Below the pieces are notes generated by a model. That model was not told the origin of the DNA. It saw nothing but the letters and a program-made list of their open reading frames with translations, and searched no databases. From Dyadobacter sp. 676 (GTDB lineage Bacteria > Bacteroidota > Bacteroidia > Cytophagales > Spirosomataceae): 64,000 nt of DNA. The stretch is from positions 4,447,001-4,511,000 of the forward strand of contig NZ_CP159289.1 in NCBI RefSeq assembly GCF_040448675.1, in the 5' to 3' direction. Numbering within the stretch: the first letter of the stretch is position 1; every line of letters begins with the position of its first letter. Positions 1 to 9,373 of the stretch are shown here, one piece after another. The translations under genes and the position numbers were made by a program.

Positions 1-810
1 TTGCGTAAGCGCCATGCCCGCGAGGAACTCCTGCTCTGTCAGGTAATGCTTGAACGTTACGAATTCGTTGTATAAAATAGGGATAAGTACCTGGCCGCCG
101 CCGAAAACCAGGCTGCCGTTCCTGTAAAAGTTCTCGAAAAGCCTCACCGGTAACGAATTGGTGATTTTACCGATGATAGCCGCCGTAATCAGCACGGAAA
201 TCCAGAAGATAATGGGCCGCCATTTGATGCGGATTTCACCCTTCTCCATTTTTTCGTGCTTCTTGAAATTAAGCGACGCCGCTACGCCACCGCATACAAT
301 CAGCACGGGCGTCATGTAGGGTGAGGGATAAAGGTAGGCGAGGATCGTCGAGATGACGAGGAATGTCCAGCCCTGGGTGTTATGAATGACTTTCCGGGCA
401 ATCGACGACGCGCCGTACATCAGGAATGCGACCGCCATAGGTCCCACAAACCGCGTGAAGTCCAGTGAGATGGCATTCCGTTCGAGGTAATGGATACCGA
501 TCGCGGCGAGCGTCATCAGTATCATCGCCGGCAGCGACCACACCAGCAGCGTCAGGTAGGCAAGCGGCTGACCGCCTATTTTCAGCCCTATGGCCGTGAC
601 CGTCTGTGTAGAACTGGGGCCGGGAAGAATGGAGCAAAGCGCCTGTAATTCAAGCAGCTCCCCCTCTGTAACGTACCTTCGCTTATGGACGAGCCGTTCG
701 ATCATCATCATCAGGTGCACCTGCGGGCCTCCGAATGCTGTGAGCGACAGCAGGAGTACATCCATCAGATAAATGATGTAACGAAAACGGCGGATGGGCG
801 GGTAAGACAA
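1..810 (-). CDS. chrA: Chromate transporter ChrA, partial (C-terminus outside window)
   Basis: CHR-family inner-membrane carrier; characterised members export chromate using the membrane gradient. The gene is read leftward and runs off the window edge, so about 270 residues are visible: the whole first CHR half and the start of the second. The first half carries LTAFGGPQ near residue 25 and SILPGPSSTQ near residue 65; the second half opens with SLVFGGGQVLIP close to the edge. This duplicated pattern marks the long two-domain type. Hydrophobic segments occur throughout. No ATG lies upstream of 765; an in-frame TTG at 810 gives an N-terminus (SYPPIRRFRYIIYL) like that of relatives, and an in-frame stop lies about 20 bp further upstream. 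It starts 13 bp after the oxygenase stop and is probably co-transcribed with it. Actual substrate is inferred from family only. Confidence 0.85.
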   Translation of the reverse strand, partial: MSYPPIRRFRYIIYLMDVLLLSLTAFGGPQVHLMMMIERLVHKRRYVTEGELLELQALCSILPGPSSTQTVTAIGLKIGGQPLAYLTLLVWSLPAMILMTLAAIGIHYLERNAISLDFTRFVGPMAVAFLMYGASSIARKVIHNTQGWTFLVISTILAYLYPSPYMTPVLIVCGGVAASLNFKKHEKMEKGEIRIKWRPIIFWISVLITAAIIGKITNSLPVRLFENFYRNGSLVFGGGQVLIPILYNEFVTFKHYLTEQEFLAGMALTQ

Positions 811-823
811 GCTGAGGGTACTT

Positions 824-1780
824 TTATTTTTTCAAACCGAGTTCCCGCAAGCGTTCATCGAGAAATTCCCCCGCAGTCATATCGGTATACAGCTTCGGAT
901 GTTCAGGGCTAATGCAGCTTTCCAGGCTGGTCAGGTCCATGTCCGCGCGCGGGTGCATGAAGAACGGAATCGAATACCTGGATGTCCCCATTTTCTCGCG
1001 CGGCGGGTTCACGACCCGGTGAATGGTCGATTTAAGCTTATGGTTCGTTAGCCGGTCGAGCATATCGCCTACATTGACGACGATCTGGTCAGGTAACGCC
1101 GTGATGGCGATCCACTGCCCGTCGCGTCGGAGCACTTCCAGGCCCTCGGCGCTGGCGCCCATCAACAGCGTGATCAGGTTGATATCGCCATGGGCCGCTG
1201 CCCTAACGGCGCCTTCCGGTACAAGGTCGGGATCGGGAATGGGAAAATAATGCAATGCGCGGAGCAGGCTATCGCCGTTTTTGACCTTGTCTTCGAAATA
1301 ATCTTCCGGCAATCCGAGGTAAAGCGCAATGGCGCGTAAGAGCGTTTTGCCGGTATTCTCGAATGTGCGGTAAACTTCGAGGGTATATTTCTCGAAATCG
1401 GGGAATTCTTCCGGAAAGATATTGGATGGCATCCGGCCTATGGGTTCCGGCTGGCCGACGTGATAAAATTCTTTCAGATCGGCTACTTTGAAGCCCTTCG
1501 CCGTTTCCTTGCCTTTGCTGATGTAGCCGCGCTGGCCGAACAGCTCCGGGAACTCATACTTTTTCTTGACCTCGTCCGGCTGCGAAAAAAATTCCTTCAC
1601 GCTTTCGTAAAGATTATTGCGCAGGTCGTCGCTTAGTCCGTGATTTTTGACGGCGACAAAGCCGATATTGGTGAATGCGGCACCCAGGTCCTCTACAAAC
1701 TGCTGCTTGCGCCGGGCATCCCCCGATGTAAAATCGGCCAGATCGAGCGACGGGACTTCATTCAATAGCGCTGGTTCCAT
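824..1780 (-). CDS. Isopenicillin N synthase-like 2-oxoglutarate/Fe(II) dioxygenase
   Basis: Soluble non-haem iron oxygenase of the IPNS/DIOX family, 318 residues, the usual length. The N-terminal DIOX_N part (about 8-120) has the typical NIGFVAVKNHGL segment. The Fe(II) triad is visible as HGD (H197, D199) in AAHGDINLITLLM and H254 in STIHRVVNPP; the 2-oxoglutarate-binding RxS is RYS at 268-270. The start at 1780 (MEPALLNEVPSLDL) was preferred to the in-frame ATG at 1837 because family proteins begin with a short lead into the VPxxDL strand. Substrate is unknown: the family covers plant-hormone, antibiotic and amino-acid oxidations. It is followed after 13 bp by chrA and is divergent from the sigma factor gene. 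Confidence 0.85.
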   Translation of the reverse strand: MEPALLNEVPSLDLADFTSGDARRKQQFVEDLGAAFTNIGFVAVKNHGLSDDLRNNLYESVKEFFSQPDEVKKKYEFPELFGQRGYISKGKETAKGFKVADLKEFYHVGQPEPIGRMPSNIFPEEFPDFEKYTLEVYRTFENTGKTLLRAIALYLGLPEDYFEDKVKNGDSLLRALHYFPIPDPDLVPEGAVRAAAHGDINLITLLMGASAEGLEVLRRDGQWIAITALPDQIVVNVGDMLDRLTNHKLKSTIHRVVNPPREKMGTSRYSIPFFMHPRADMDLTSLESCISPEHPKLYTDMTAGEFLDERLRELGLKK

Positions 1781-1956
1781 GTTGATTGCTTTTTTGATGC
1801 AAAGTAAAAAGTATCCTGAGACTTGGCAAGTTTGCAAAACCGCAGGAATAGCCGGTATAAAAATAGGAAGAAGAAACAGGAGATAATTGATAACTTTAAT
1901 GGATACTCATTACATTTAAACCCGTTTTGAGGAAATTATGCATTGAAATTTGCGCT

Positions 1957-2547
1957 ATGACACATTCAGACCCGGATCATGACACCTGGCTACGCTTCAT
2001 TTCCGGCGATCCCGATGCGTTTAGCGACCTGTACGACCGGTACGCCGGCGTGCTGTACGCCTTCGGAATGCGTTACAGTACCGACGCCGACCTCGTAAAG
2101 GACTGCATTCACGACCTCTTCATCGATTTACACGGCTACCGGCGTAACCTGGCCAGGAATGTCAATGTCAGATTTTACCTGCTCAAATCTCTCCGTAGGA
2201 AACTGCATGCAGTGTACCGGAGGTCATCGATGTTGCATTTCGACCGCTGGGATACGGAAGACTCGCTGGCGATCAACACATTTACATTCAGCATCGAACA
2301 GGAGCTGATCATGGACGAAAAGGAGCGTGAAATCCTGCGGCACCTGGCAGCGGAGATCAACCGGCTTCCCGACCGCCAGCGGGAAATCCTTTACCTGCGT
2401 TTTCACCAGGATCTCGACTACGAGGAAATCGCCGCCATTATGCAGATTTCCGTGCCTACCTGCCGCACATTGATTTACCGGGCCCTTAAACAGCTGCGCG
2501 GAAAGCTCGAATTCGGCGCTATCCTGCTTATAATGTGCTGCCAGTAA
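1957..2547 (+). CDS. RNA polymerase ECF sigma factor (sigma-70 family)
   Basis: Alternative sigma factor of 196 residues. Region 2 (about 20-80) contains DPDAFSDLYDRYAGVLY and the following VKDCIHDLFIDL helix; region 4 (about 130-185) contains LPDRQREILYLRF and a helix-turn-helix, YEEIAAIMQISVPTCRTLIY. The ATG at 1957 is preferred; an in-frame TTG at 1927 would add ten residues with no homology support. It is followed 88 bp later by a FecR-type anti-sigma gene and then susC/susD, the arrangement in which an outer-membrane receptor with an N-terminal STN domain signals through FecR to release the sigma factor. It therefore probably activates the downstream uptake genes when their substrate is present; this is inferred from gene order. 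Confidence 0.92.
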   Translation: MTHSDPDHDTWLRFISGDPDAFSDLYDRYAGVLYAFGMRYSTDADLVKDCIHDLFIDLHGYRRNLARNVNVRFYLLKSLRRKLHAVYRRSSMLHFDRWDTEDSLAINTFTFSIEQELIMDEKEREILRHLAAEINRLPDRQREILYLRFHQDLDYEEIAAIMQISVPTCRTLIYRALKQLRGKLEFGAILLIMCCQ

Positions 2548-2635
2548 AATATTTTCTGTTTTTAGTTAAAATAAATCGTCTCAGAAGTCTATATCCTCCG
2601 CCTTTTCTTCTCTTATGCATTAAACAAGTGCTACC

Positions 2636-3769
2636 ATGAGAAGAAAAAGAGACAAGCAGCAGCCGGAACCGGACCATCTTACCGACGAGGAAAGAATGGC
2701 CGGTGAGCGGGCGAAGCTTCTGTTTACAACCCTCCGTGATGAAAACCTTTCCCCATCGGAAAAAGAAGAACTCTGGAACCAGGTCGGAGAGACCATTTCG
2801 CAGAGAAAGCAAAGATCGTTCGGTACCTTCTGGATCGCCGCGGCGGCATCGGTCACATTGCTGCTGCTGGCCGGGGTGGGCTATCTGGTGTTTTACAAAA
2901 ATACCGCCCGTACGATGCAGGAATTCGCCGCCCGCGGCTCGAACGGGCCGGACGAAACCCAGCTGATCCTGGCCGACAAACGCGTGGTAAGCTTGCGGAA
3001 AGACAATTCGAGCGTGGAATACAAGGAGAACGGCGCGCTCATTCAGGTTGACTCTTCATCGACAATAGGCCAGCGGGTGGCCGGGGACCAGCAATTCAAT
3101 ACGTTGATCGTGCCTTACGGCAAGCGATCGGTGCTTACGCTCGCGGACGGTACGCGTATCTGGCTGAACTCCGGCTCCCGGCTGGTATACCCGTCGCATT
3201 TCGACGCCCGCCGGCGTGAAGTGTACCTGGAAGGCCAGGCATTCTTCTCTGTGAAACATTCGGATGATGTGCCTTTCCACGTGTATACCCGCGACATGGA
3301 GGTGAAAGTGCTCGGAACGGAATTCGACGTAAGTGCCTATGCCGACGATCATTACACCGCTGCCGTGCTCACAACCGGCAGCGTGGAGCTGACCACCCGG
3401 GGTCAATCGCTTTTCGGCTCGGAAAAAACGAAGATCACGCCGGGTACCCGCGCAGTCTACGATCAGCAGCAGGCCACATTGCAAACTGGGCAGGTGGACG
3501 TGCAGGAATATGTGTCGTGGAAGGACGGCTACCTCGTGCTGAACAGCGCCCCGCTGACCGAGATTTTAAAAAAACTGTCGCGGTATTACCGTGTTGATAT
3601 TATTCTAAAACAACCGAAACTCGCGGGTGTGCGGTTTGGCGGAACGCTGGACTTGCAGGAAAACATTCGCGATATACTCGAAGCGATCTCGGTGAGTACC
3701 GGGCTCAATTACAAACAACAATCTAGCGAAAGGAGGTACGTATTGGAGGAAAGCACTATCAGACCATAA
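2636..3769 (+). CDS. FecR-family anti-sigma factor (FecR plus DUF4974 domains)
   Basis: Membrane anti-sigma protein of 377 residues. The cytoplasmic N-terminus (1-64) is charged, one transmembrane helix spans about 65-87 (FWIAAAASVTLLLLAGVGYL), and the periplasmic part holds the FecR domain (about 155-255; SVLTLADGTRIWLNSGSRL, and VKVLGTEFDVSAY) and a C-terminal DUF4974 domain (about 300-370; FGGTLDLQENIRDILEAIS). It would hold the sigma factor encoded just upstream at the membrane and receive a signal from the STN domain of the downstream SusC. A pair of perfect hairpins separates it from susC, 96 bp further on. Confidence 0.92.
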   Translation: MRRKRDKQQPEPDHLTDEERMAGERAKLLFTTLRDENLSPSEKEELWNQVGETISQRKQRSFGTFWIAAAASVTLLLLAGVGYLVFYKNTARTMQEFAARGSNGPDETQLILADKRVVSLRKDNSSVEYKENGALIQVDSSSTIGQRVAGDQQFNTLIVPYGKRSVLTLADGTRIWLNSGSRLVYPSHFDARRREVYLEGQAFFSVKHSDDVPFHVYTRDMEVKVLGTEFDVSAYADDHYTAAVLTTGSVELTTRGQSLFGSEKTKITPGTRAVYDQQQATLQTGQVDVQEYVSWKDGYLVLNSAPLTEILKKLSRYYRVDIILKQPKLAGVRFGGTLDLQENIRDILEAISVSTGLNYKQQSSERRYVLEESTIRP

Positions 3770-3773
3770 AAAA

Positions 3774-3825
3774 CGGGAAACGCGGCAACGTTTCCCGATC
3801 CTTCACACTTGCCGGCAAGCAAGTG
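3774..3825 (+). terminator. Two consecutive hairpins with identical hexaloops between fecR and susC
   Basis: Directly seen: stem CGGGAAACG/CGTTTCCCG (3774-3782 and 3789-3797, 9 perfect pairs) and stem CACTTGC/GCAAGTG (3806-3812 and 3819-3825, 7 perfect pairs). Both enclose the same loop, CGGCAA. They begin four bases after the fecR stop codon. No U-run follows either one, so they may be a partial terminator, an mRNA stability element that lets susC outpace fecR, or a protein-binding site. Position between the regulator and the highly expressed receptor favours a role in differential expression; that part is inference. Confidence 0.5.
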
Positions 3826-3865
3826 ATCCTTAAACCATTGTATTAACAAAAGTCGAATCAAATTT

Positions 3866-6800
3866 ATGAAAAAATTTGACCGGAAAGGGTATTTCCCTTT
3901 CGGAAAGTTGCACCCATCAAAACTGCTGAGAATCATGAAACTGACAGTTCTGCTGTTATGGGTCGGGATGATGAGCGTGCATGCAACGGGGTATTCTCAG
4001 AAAAGCCGGATGGATGTCAAAATCCGGAATGGAAATCTGGCTACGCTGTTCAGGCAGATTCAGGAACAAACCAGTTATCGTATATTTTACAGGGACGACC
4101 TTTTTTCGGGTAAGCAGGAGATCAATGTCAACCTGAACCTGAAAAACCAAACCGTGCCGGCCATTCTGGATGCCGCATTGAAAGGGACCGACCTGACGTA
4201 TAAGGTAATAGGTAAGCAGATCGCGATCTATAAAAAGGAGGAAAACGACGGGGCCGCTCCCGTTCATAACAACAACGCCATGCCGGTAATGCCGGAAGCT
4301 GTAATCCGCGAGATCACCGGCACGGTTACGGACGCGAAAGGGAATCCGTTGCCCGGTGCGACGGTGATCGTGAAAGGGACCGATAAAGGAACCTCTGCCG
4401 ACGCTACGGGAAAATTTACGGTGGAAGCCGAGCAGGGCGATATTTTGGTCGTCTCGTTTATCGGCTATTTGAAAAAAGAACAAACGGTTGGCGCACAGAC
4501 AACGCTTCATATTCAACTGGAAGAAGATTTGAACGGCCTGGAAGAAATCGTGATCGTGGGCTACGGTTCGCAGCGCAAGGCAACCATCACAGGTTCCATA
4601 GCGACCATAACGACCGAAGACCTTAAACAAAGTCCTACGGCCAGTATCACCAACGCATTGGCGGGTCGTCTGCCGGGACTGTTCGCCAACCAGTTCAGCG
4701 GAGGCGAACCGGGCGTCGACCGGAGCGATATTTTTATCCGGGGCACAGCCACCTATGGGAACAAGGCGCCGATCGTGATCATCGACGGGCTCGAACGGAG
4801 CATGGATTACCTCGCGCCTTCGGAGATCGAAACATTCACGATTTTGAAGGATGCATCGGCCACCGCGCCATATGGCGTTCGGGGCGCAAACGGCGTTATC
4901 CTGATAACCACAAGGCGCGGAAAGGTGCAGGACAAGGCGACGGTGAATTTCAAAGCTTCGGTGGGGATCAATAAACCGGTAAAATTCCCTACTTACCTCG
5001 GTTCGGCGGATTATGCGATGCTTTATAACGAGGCCAGAAGAAATGACAACCCGGAAGCGGACCCCTCGACACTGAACCTTTTTTCGGACCAGGCCATCGC
5101 CGATTTCCGCCGTGCAAAGGGCGATAACTCGGACGGGCTGGGTTATAATTGGAATTATTTCGATTATGCATTCAAGCCCGGTGTGCAGCACGATTACAGT
5201 TTATCTATTAGCGGTGGATCGTTGAGGGCCAGGTATTTCGTCCTGGCCAACTATTTCCAGCAGGATGGGAACTACCGGCATACGGATCTGACGGCCAATA
5301 ACACCCAGGCGATCTTCAAGCGGTACAATTTCCGTTCGAATATCGATATCGACATAACGGACAATTTTTACGCCAAACTGGACCTCGGCGCCCGCATTAC
5401 CGACAGAAATGCACCCGGTACCACAGCCGCGCGCATTGTGGAACTGGCCAACACGCAGCCTTCGTACCTGCCTATTATAGTAGAGCCGAACGACGACCCG
5501 GCCAACAAGGTGTACCAGGCCAATAACCCGCTGGGAATGCTCTATGGCGATCAGATTTACCGTTTCAATATCCTTGGAGAGCTCAGCCGCACCGGTTTTT
5601 TGAATGAAAAGAATACTTATCTCAATGGTTCGTTTTCGCTGGGACATAAGCTGAATTTCATTACAAAAGGGCTTTCGATCGAAGGGATGTTCTCTTATGA
5701 CGCGAGTGATGGCGGCTGGATCGACCGCAAGGTCGGCACCTATTCCGAAGGCTACCGCGAATATCCCGGGTATGCCACATTTGTTCCTGTCGCCGGAAGC
5801 GACGTGTACCGCACGCCCGGGCATTACACAGGCGCGTACAAGTCTGGTAATAAATACGATATCGACCAGACGATCGGTAACGGTTATGACAACAAAGACA
5901 ACGAAAGCCGCGCCTATTTGCAGGCCAAACTCGATTACATGCGGAATTTCGGTTTGCATGACGTGACGGGAATGGTGCTTTTCAACCGGTCAAAGCGGGT
6001 GATCAACAATCAGGTGCCGTTCAGTTACCAAGGCATTACAGCACGTGCAACCTATGGCTACGACGACCGTTACCTGCTGGAAGTGAATGCGGCCTACAAT
6101 GGATCGGAAAACTTCGCTAAGGGCAAACGCTATGGCTTTTTCCCTTCGATCGCGGCCGGCTGGGTGCTTACGAAAGAACGGTTTATGGAAAATACCCGGA
6201 ACTGGCTCAACAACCTGAAAATCCGCGGTTCGTTCGGGTTGGTAGGGAGCGATAAAATCCCTGACGACAAGCGTTTTATCTACCTGCAATACTTCGGCCG
6301 GCGCGACGGAGATTACAATTTCGGGACCGACAATTTCGGTTCGGGGGCGGGCGGTTTCTTGCAGGAAGGCGACCTGGCCAATCCTAACCTGACCTGGGAA
6401 AAGGCACGTAAAACCAACATCGGTATCGACGCGACATTCCTGAAACACCTTACATTCACGCTGGACCTCTTCCGAGAACACCGGTACGACATTATCACCA
6501 ACATGGGCGGTGGTAACAAGCTGGGCTTCCCCGATATCGTTGGTAAAGACGCGCCATTCCTGAACTCGGGTATCGTCAATAACAAGGGTTTCGATTTCGA
6601 GATCGGCTGGACGGGCAGTATTGGCAAGCATTTTACGTATTTCGTTCGTCCGAACATGACTTTTGCCCGGAACAAGATCGTTTTCATGAACGAGATTCCC
6701 TATGCCTCACCGGGAAGGGCCAATACAGGCAAGCGGATCGACGAGCATTTCGATTACATTTTCGACCATTTCGTAGCCAACCAGGAAGAGGCAAACCTGC

Positions 6801-7435
6801 TCAACGGGATGAACAACGGCAGCGGGTTTCAGTCGTTCGGTACACTCCGGCCGGGGGATGTCGTTTACAAGGATTTGAATAACGACGGAAGAATCGACGA
6901 CCTGGGCGACCGCACGGCGGTAGGTAACCCGCGCAACCCGGAGCTGATGTTCGGTTTGCCGGTGGGGGGGCGCTTCAAAAACTTCGATTTCAGCGCATTG
7001 TTCCAGGGCGCGGCGCGGTCGTCGGTACAACTGTCGGGCGCGGCTGTCTATGACTTCCCGCTGTTCAGCCAGGACAAATACGGCAAAGTAAAACCGATGC
7101 ACCTGAAACGCTGGACGCCTGAAACCGCCGCCACCGCTACTTATCCCGCATTGCATTTCGGTGACCATAGTAACAACAAGAACGGCAACAGCAGTTTGTT
7201 TTTATATGATTCCAAATACGTGCGCCTGAAAACGGTCGAGATAGGTTACAACCTTCCCAAAACCGCTATCAAAAAAATTGGCATCGATAATTTCCGCATT
7301 TACGTGCAAGGCATGAACCTGCTGACCTGGGACGGGCTGGGCGATGTGGATATGGACCCCGAGACCCGCGAGGGTTCGGGCGACTGGTACCCGATCCAGA
7401 AAGTAGTGAATTTTGGCGTCGATATTTCATTTTGA
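3866..7435 (+). CDS. SusC/RagA-family TonB-linked outer-membrane receptor with STN domain
   Basis: TonB-dependent outer-membrane transporter of 1189 residues that forms the barrel for a SusD lid. Order of parts: signal region with hydrophobic stretch (about 25-42), STN secretin/TonB short domain (about 50-125; NLATLFRQIQEQTSYRIFY), carboxypeptidase-like regulatory domain (about 148-235; ITGTVTDAKGNPLPGATV), the SusC junction VIVGYGSQRKATITGSI, the plug (to about 370; DASATAPYGVRGANGVILIT) and the barrel to the end. The STN domain is the part that in FecA-like systems touches FecR, matching the sigma/FecR pair upstream. No glycoside hydrolase, lyase or peptidase accompanies it, so the substrate cannot be named. 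susD follows after 16 bp. Confidence 0.95.
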   Translation: MKKFDRKGYFPFGKLHPSKLLRIMKLTVLLLWVGMMSVHATGYSQKSRMDVKIRNGNLATLFRQIQEQTSYRIFYRDDLFSGKQEINVNLNLKNQTVPAILDAALKGTDLTYKVIGKQIAIYKKEENDGAAPVHNNNAMPVMPEAVIREITGTVTDAKGNPLPGATVIVKGTDKGTSADATGKFTVEAEQGDILVVSFIGYLKKEQTVGAQTTLHIQLEEDLNGLEEIVIVGYGSQRKATITGSIATITTEDLKQSPTASITNALAGRLPGLFANQFSGGEPGVDRSDIFIRGTATYGNKAPIVIIDGLERSMDYLAPSEIETFTILKDASATAPYGVRGANGVILITTRRGKVQDKATVNFKASVGINKPVKFPTYLGSADYAMLYNEARRNDNPEADPSTLNLFSDQAIADFRRAKGDNSDGLGYNWNYFDYAFKPGVQHDYSLSISGGSLRARYFVLANYFQQDGNYRHTDLTANNTQAIFKRYNFRSNIDIDITDNFYAKLDLGARITDRNAPGTTAARIVELANTQPSYLPIIVEPNDDPANKVYQANNPLGMLYGDQIYRFNILGELSRTGFLNEKNTYLNGSFSLGHKLNFITKGLSIEGMFSYDASDGGWIDRKVGTYSEGYREYPGYATFVPVAGSDVYRTPGHYTGAYKSGNKYDIDQTIGNGYDNKDNESRAYLQAKLDYMRNFGLHDVTGMVLFNRSKRVINNQVPFSYQGITARATYGYDDRYLLEVNAAYNGSENFAKGKRYGFFPSIAAGWVLTKERFMENTRNWLNNLKIRGSFGLVGSDKIPDDKRFIYLQYFGRRDGDYNFGTDNFGSGAGGFLQEGDLANPNLTWEKARKTNIGIDATFLKHLTFTLDLFREHRYDIITNMGGGNKLGFPDIVGKDAPFLNSGIVNNKGFDFEIGWTGSIGKHFTYFVRPNMTFARNKIVFMNEIPYASPGRANTGKRIDEHFDYIFDHFVANQEEANLLNGMNNGSGFQSFGTLRPGDVVYKDLNNDGRIDDLGDRTAVGNPRNPELMFGLPVGGRFKNFDFSALFQGAARSSVQLSGAAVYDFPLFSQDKYGKVKPMHLKRWTPETAATATYPALHFGDHSNNKNGNSSLFLYDSKYVRLKTVEIGYNLPKTAIKKIGIDNFRIYVQGMNLLTWDGLGDVDMDPETREGSGDWYPIQKVVNFGVDISF

Positions 7436-7451
7436 TTAACCTGATATTTTT

Positions 7452-9347
7452 ATGAATACCGGAAAAATACTTACAAGCCTTGCATTGGGCCTTATCACGC
7501 TTTCGGGCTGCCAGCAGGATTTCCTCGACCGCAAACCCGACGACCAGGTGGATGCCGAGCAGGTCTTTACCCGTTACAATAAAACCAACCAGCTCGTTAC
7601 CGACCTGTATGACAACGCGAAGGGTTCCAACAGCCCGCTGGTTTTCTTTTCACATTTCTCGACGGCGCCTGTTACAGACGAGGCCGAAGGTTCGACAGCC
7701 GAGGGAAGCCTTACTAACAAATTCAATACCGGCGACTGGAATCCCAACGCCATGCCCGATCGTAGTAGCCGCGGGCAATACTGGTGGGATTTGTACGCCC
7801 GCATTCGGAAAGCGAATGTGATACTGGAAGGAGTACGGAAGTATAACACGCCCGATAATCCGCTGCAAGCCGGCGACCTGGCCAAACGGCTCGGTGAAAC
7901 CTATTTCATGCGCGCCTACTTCCACTACCTGGCCGCGCGCATGTACGGCGAGGTGGTTTACGTTACCAACACCATCCGGCCTACCGATCCGATGGATTTC
8001 AAGCAGGAATCTTTCCATGCCATTGCTGCGAAAATCAGCCAGGATTGCGATTCCGCTTTTGCATTGGTGCCCGGTAGCTGGGGCGGTGCGGATTTTGGCC
8101 GTGTAGATAAGGGTGCTTGTCTCGGATTGAAAGCGATGATCGCCTGGATGGCCGCCACGCCGATGTGGAACGGCGGCACATTTCCGAACGATACCAGGCA
8201 GTTCGCTTCTGAATACACTTACAATGTCAATCGCTGGGTTAAAGCCAAAGAGGCCGCGAAAGCGGTGATCGATTTCAAAGTGGACGGCCGCCAACGTTAC
8301 AGCCTGTACCAGGGCCACGACGCAACCGATTTCCGCGACGATGCCGGCGTCGATAACAATAACTCGAAAGTCCCTGCGCGGCTTTGGGATCTTTACCACG
8401 ACATGCAGGCGTTTCAGAATGAGGCTGTTTTCTTTGTTACCCGCGACAAAGATCATAACTGGCAGGGCGATATTTACCCGCCAAGCTGGGGTGGAAGCTC
8501 ACGCCAAATGCCGGTCCAGGAGCAGGTGGACGAATATGAATACATCGCGCCGAATGGGTATGGCTATCCAGTTTATGGAACCCGTGCCAAATCGGATGGC
8601 TACGACGACGGGAATCCTTATGAAAGTGTGAAGAGGGACCCGCGTTTCTACCGCGACATCGTGTACCACGGAGCTACATTCAAGGGGAAAGTAATCAATA
8701 CGGCCACCGGTCCCGATAAGATCGGTGCGTCGAATTCATCCACAACCGGATATTTCCTACGTAAAATCCTGCGCGAATCGTGGAACCGCGACAAGAGTTT
8801 TGCCATCAGCGGTCCGCCGGTATGGCGTTTGCCGGAGTTCATTTACATTTACGCGGAGGCGGTGAATGAGTCGGCGGGGCCTAACGCCGAGATTTACCAA
8901 ATGCTGAACGATGTGAGAAAACGCTCATTCATGGCGCCGATCCCGCCTGAAGCGCAGACTAACAAGGCTTTGATGGATGAATATATCAAACGCGAAAGAA
9001 GGGTTGAGCTTTTTTATGAGAATAACCGCATATGGACATCGCGCCTGTATCTCGAAGCCAGTTCACAAAAAGAGCTCGCACGGGAGCAGGCCTGGCAATC
9101 GGCTGGTTCCACGAACGAGCAACGTTCGCAGGCTTACTGGCCGTATCCGAAAACACAGCGGATGATCAATGGTATGAAGCCGGTAGAGGACCCGAATGGC
9201 AAAATTGTGGTGGATGGTAAAAAATACCGGATGCAGCGCTATTTCGTAGAGAACCGCGTGTTCGTAGCTCCGAGACATTACCTCTTCCCGATCATGCAGG
9301 ACGAGTTACAGCGCACACCGACCTTGAAGCAGAATCCGGGGTGGTAA
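7452..9347 (+). CDS. RagB/SusD-family nutrient-binding outer-membrane lipoprotein
   Basis: Surface lipoprotein of 631 residues that caps the SusC barrel and captures substrate. It starts with a lipoprotein signal peptide with lipobox LSGC (acylated Cys about residue 20), followed by QQDFLDRKPDDQV, a typical mature SusD start. A helical TPR-like N-terminal part contains ETYFMRAYFHYLAARMYG (about 150-170), and the SusD-characteristic C-terminus has VRKRSFMAP, IKRERRVELFYENNRIWTSRL and the final RYFVENRVFVAPRHYLFPIM. Transcribed with susC (16-bp gap). Downstream lies a strong decamer-based hairpin before the convergent isomerase gene. Confidence 0.94.
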   Translation: MNTGKILTSLALGLITLSGCQQDFLDRKPDDQVDAEQVFTRYNKTNQLVTDLYDNAKGSNSPLVFFSHFSTAPVTDEAEGSTAEGSLTNKFNTGDWNPNAMPDRSSRGQYWWDLYARIRKANVILEGVRKYNTPDNPLQAGDLAKRLGETYFMRAYFHYLAARMYGEVVYVTNTIRPTDPMDFKQESFHAIAAKISQDCDSAFALVPGSWGGADFGRVDKGACLGLKAMIAWMAATPMWNGGTFPNDTRQFASEYTYNVNRWVKAKEAAKAVIDFKVDGRQRYSLYQGHDATDFRDDAGVDNNNSKVPARLWDLYHDMQAFQNEAVFFVTRDKDHNWQGDIYPPSWGGSSRQMPVQEQVDEYEYIAPNGYGYPVYGTRAKSDGYDDGNPYESVKRDPRFYRDIVYHGATFKGKVINTATGPDKIGASNSSTTGYFLRKILRESWNRDKSFAISGPPVWRLPEFIYIYAEAVNESAGPNAEIYQMLNDVRKRSFMAPIPPEAQTNKALMDEYIKRERRVELFYENNRIWTSRLYLEASSQKELAREQAWQSAGSTNEQRSQAYWPYPKTQRMINGMKPVEDPNGKIVVDGKKYRMQRYFVENRVFVAPRHYLFPIMQDELQRTPTLKQNPGW

Positions 9348-9373
9348 ACGTAGACGGCTAACAATACCTGGCT

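Noticed and set aside
2528..2856. Short open frames antisense to the sigma factor-fecR junction
   Set aside because: No homology pattern, no start signal, and overlap with well-supported genes.
3956..5191. 411-codon open frame antisense to susC
   Set aside because: It lies wholly inside the conserved susC frame; high-GC codon use on one strand leaves long open antisense frames, and the peptide shows no family pattern.
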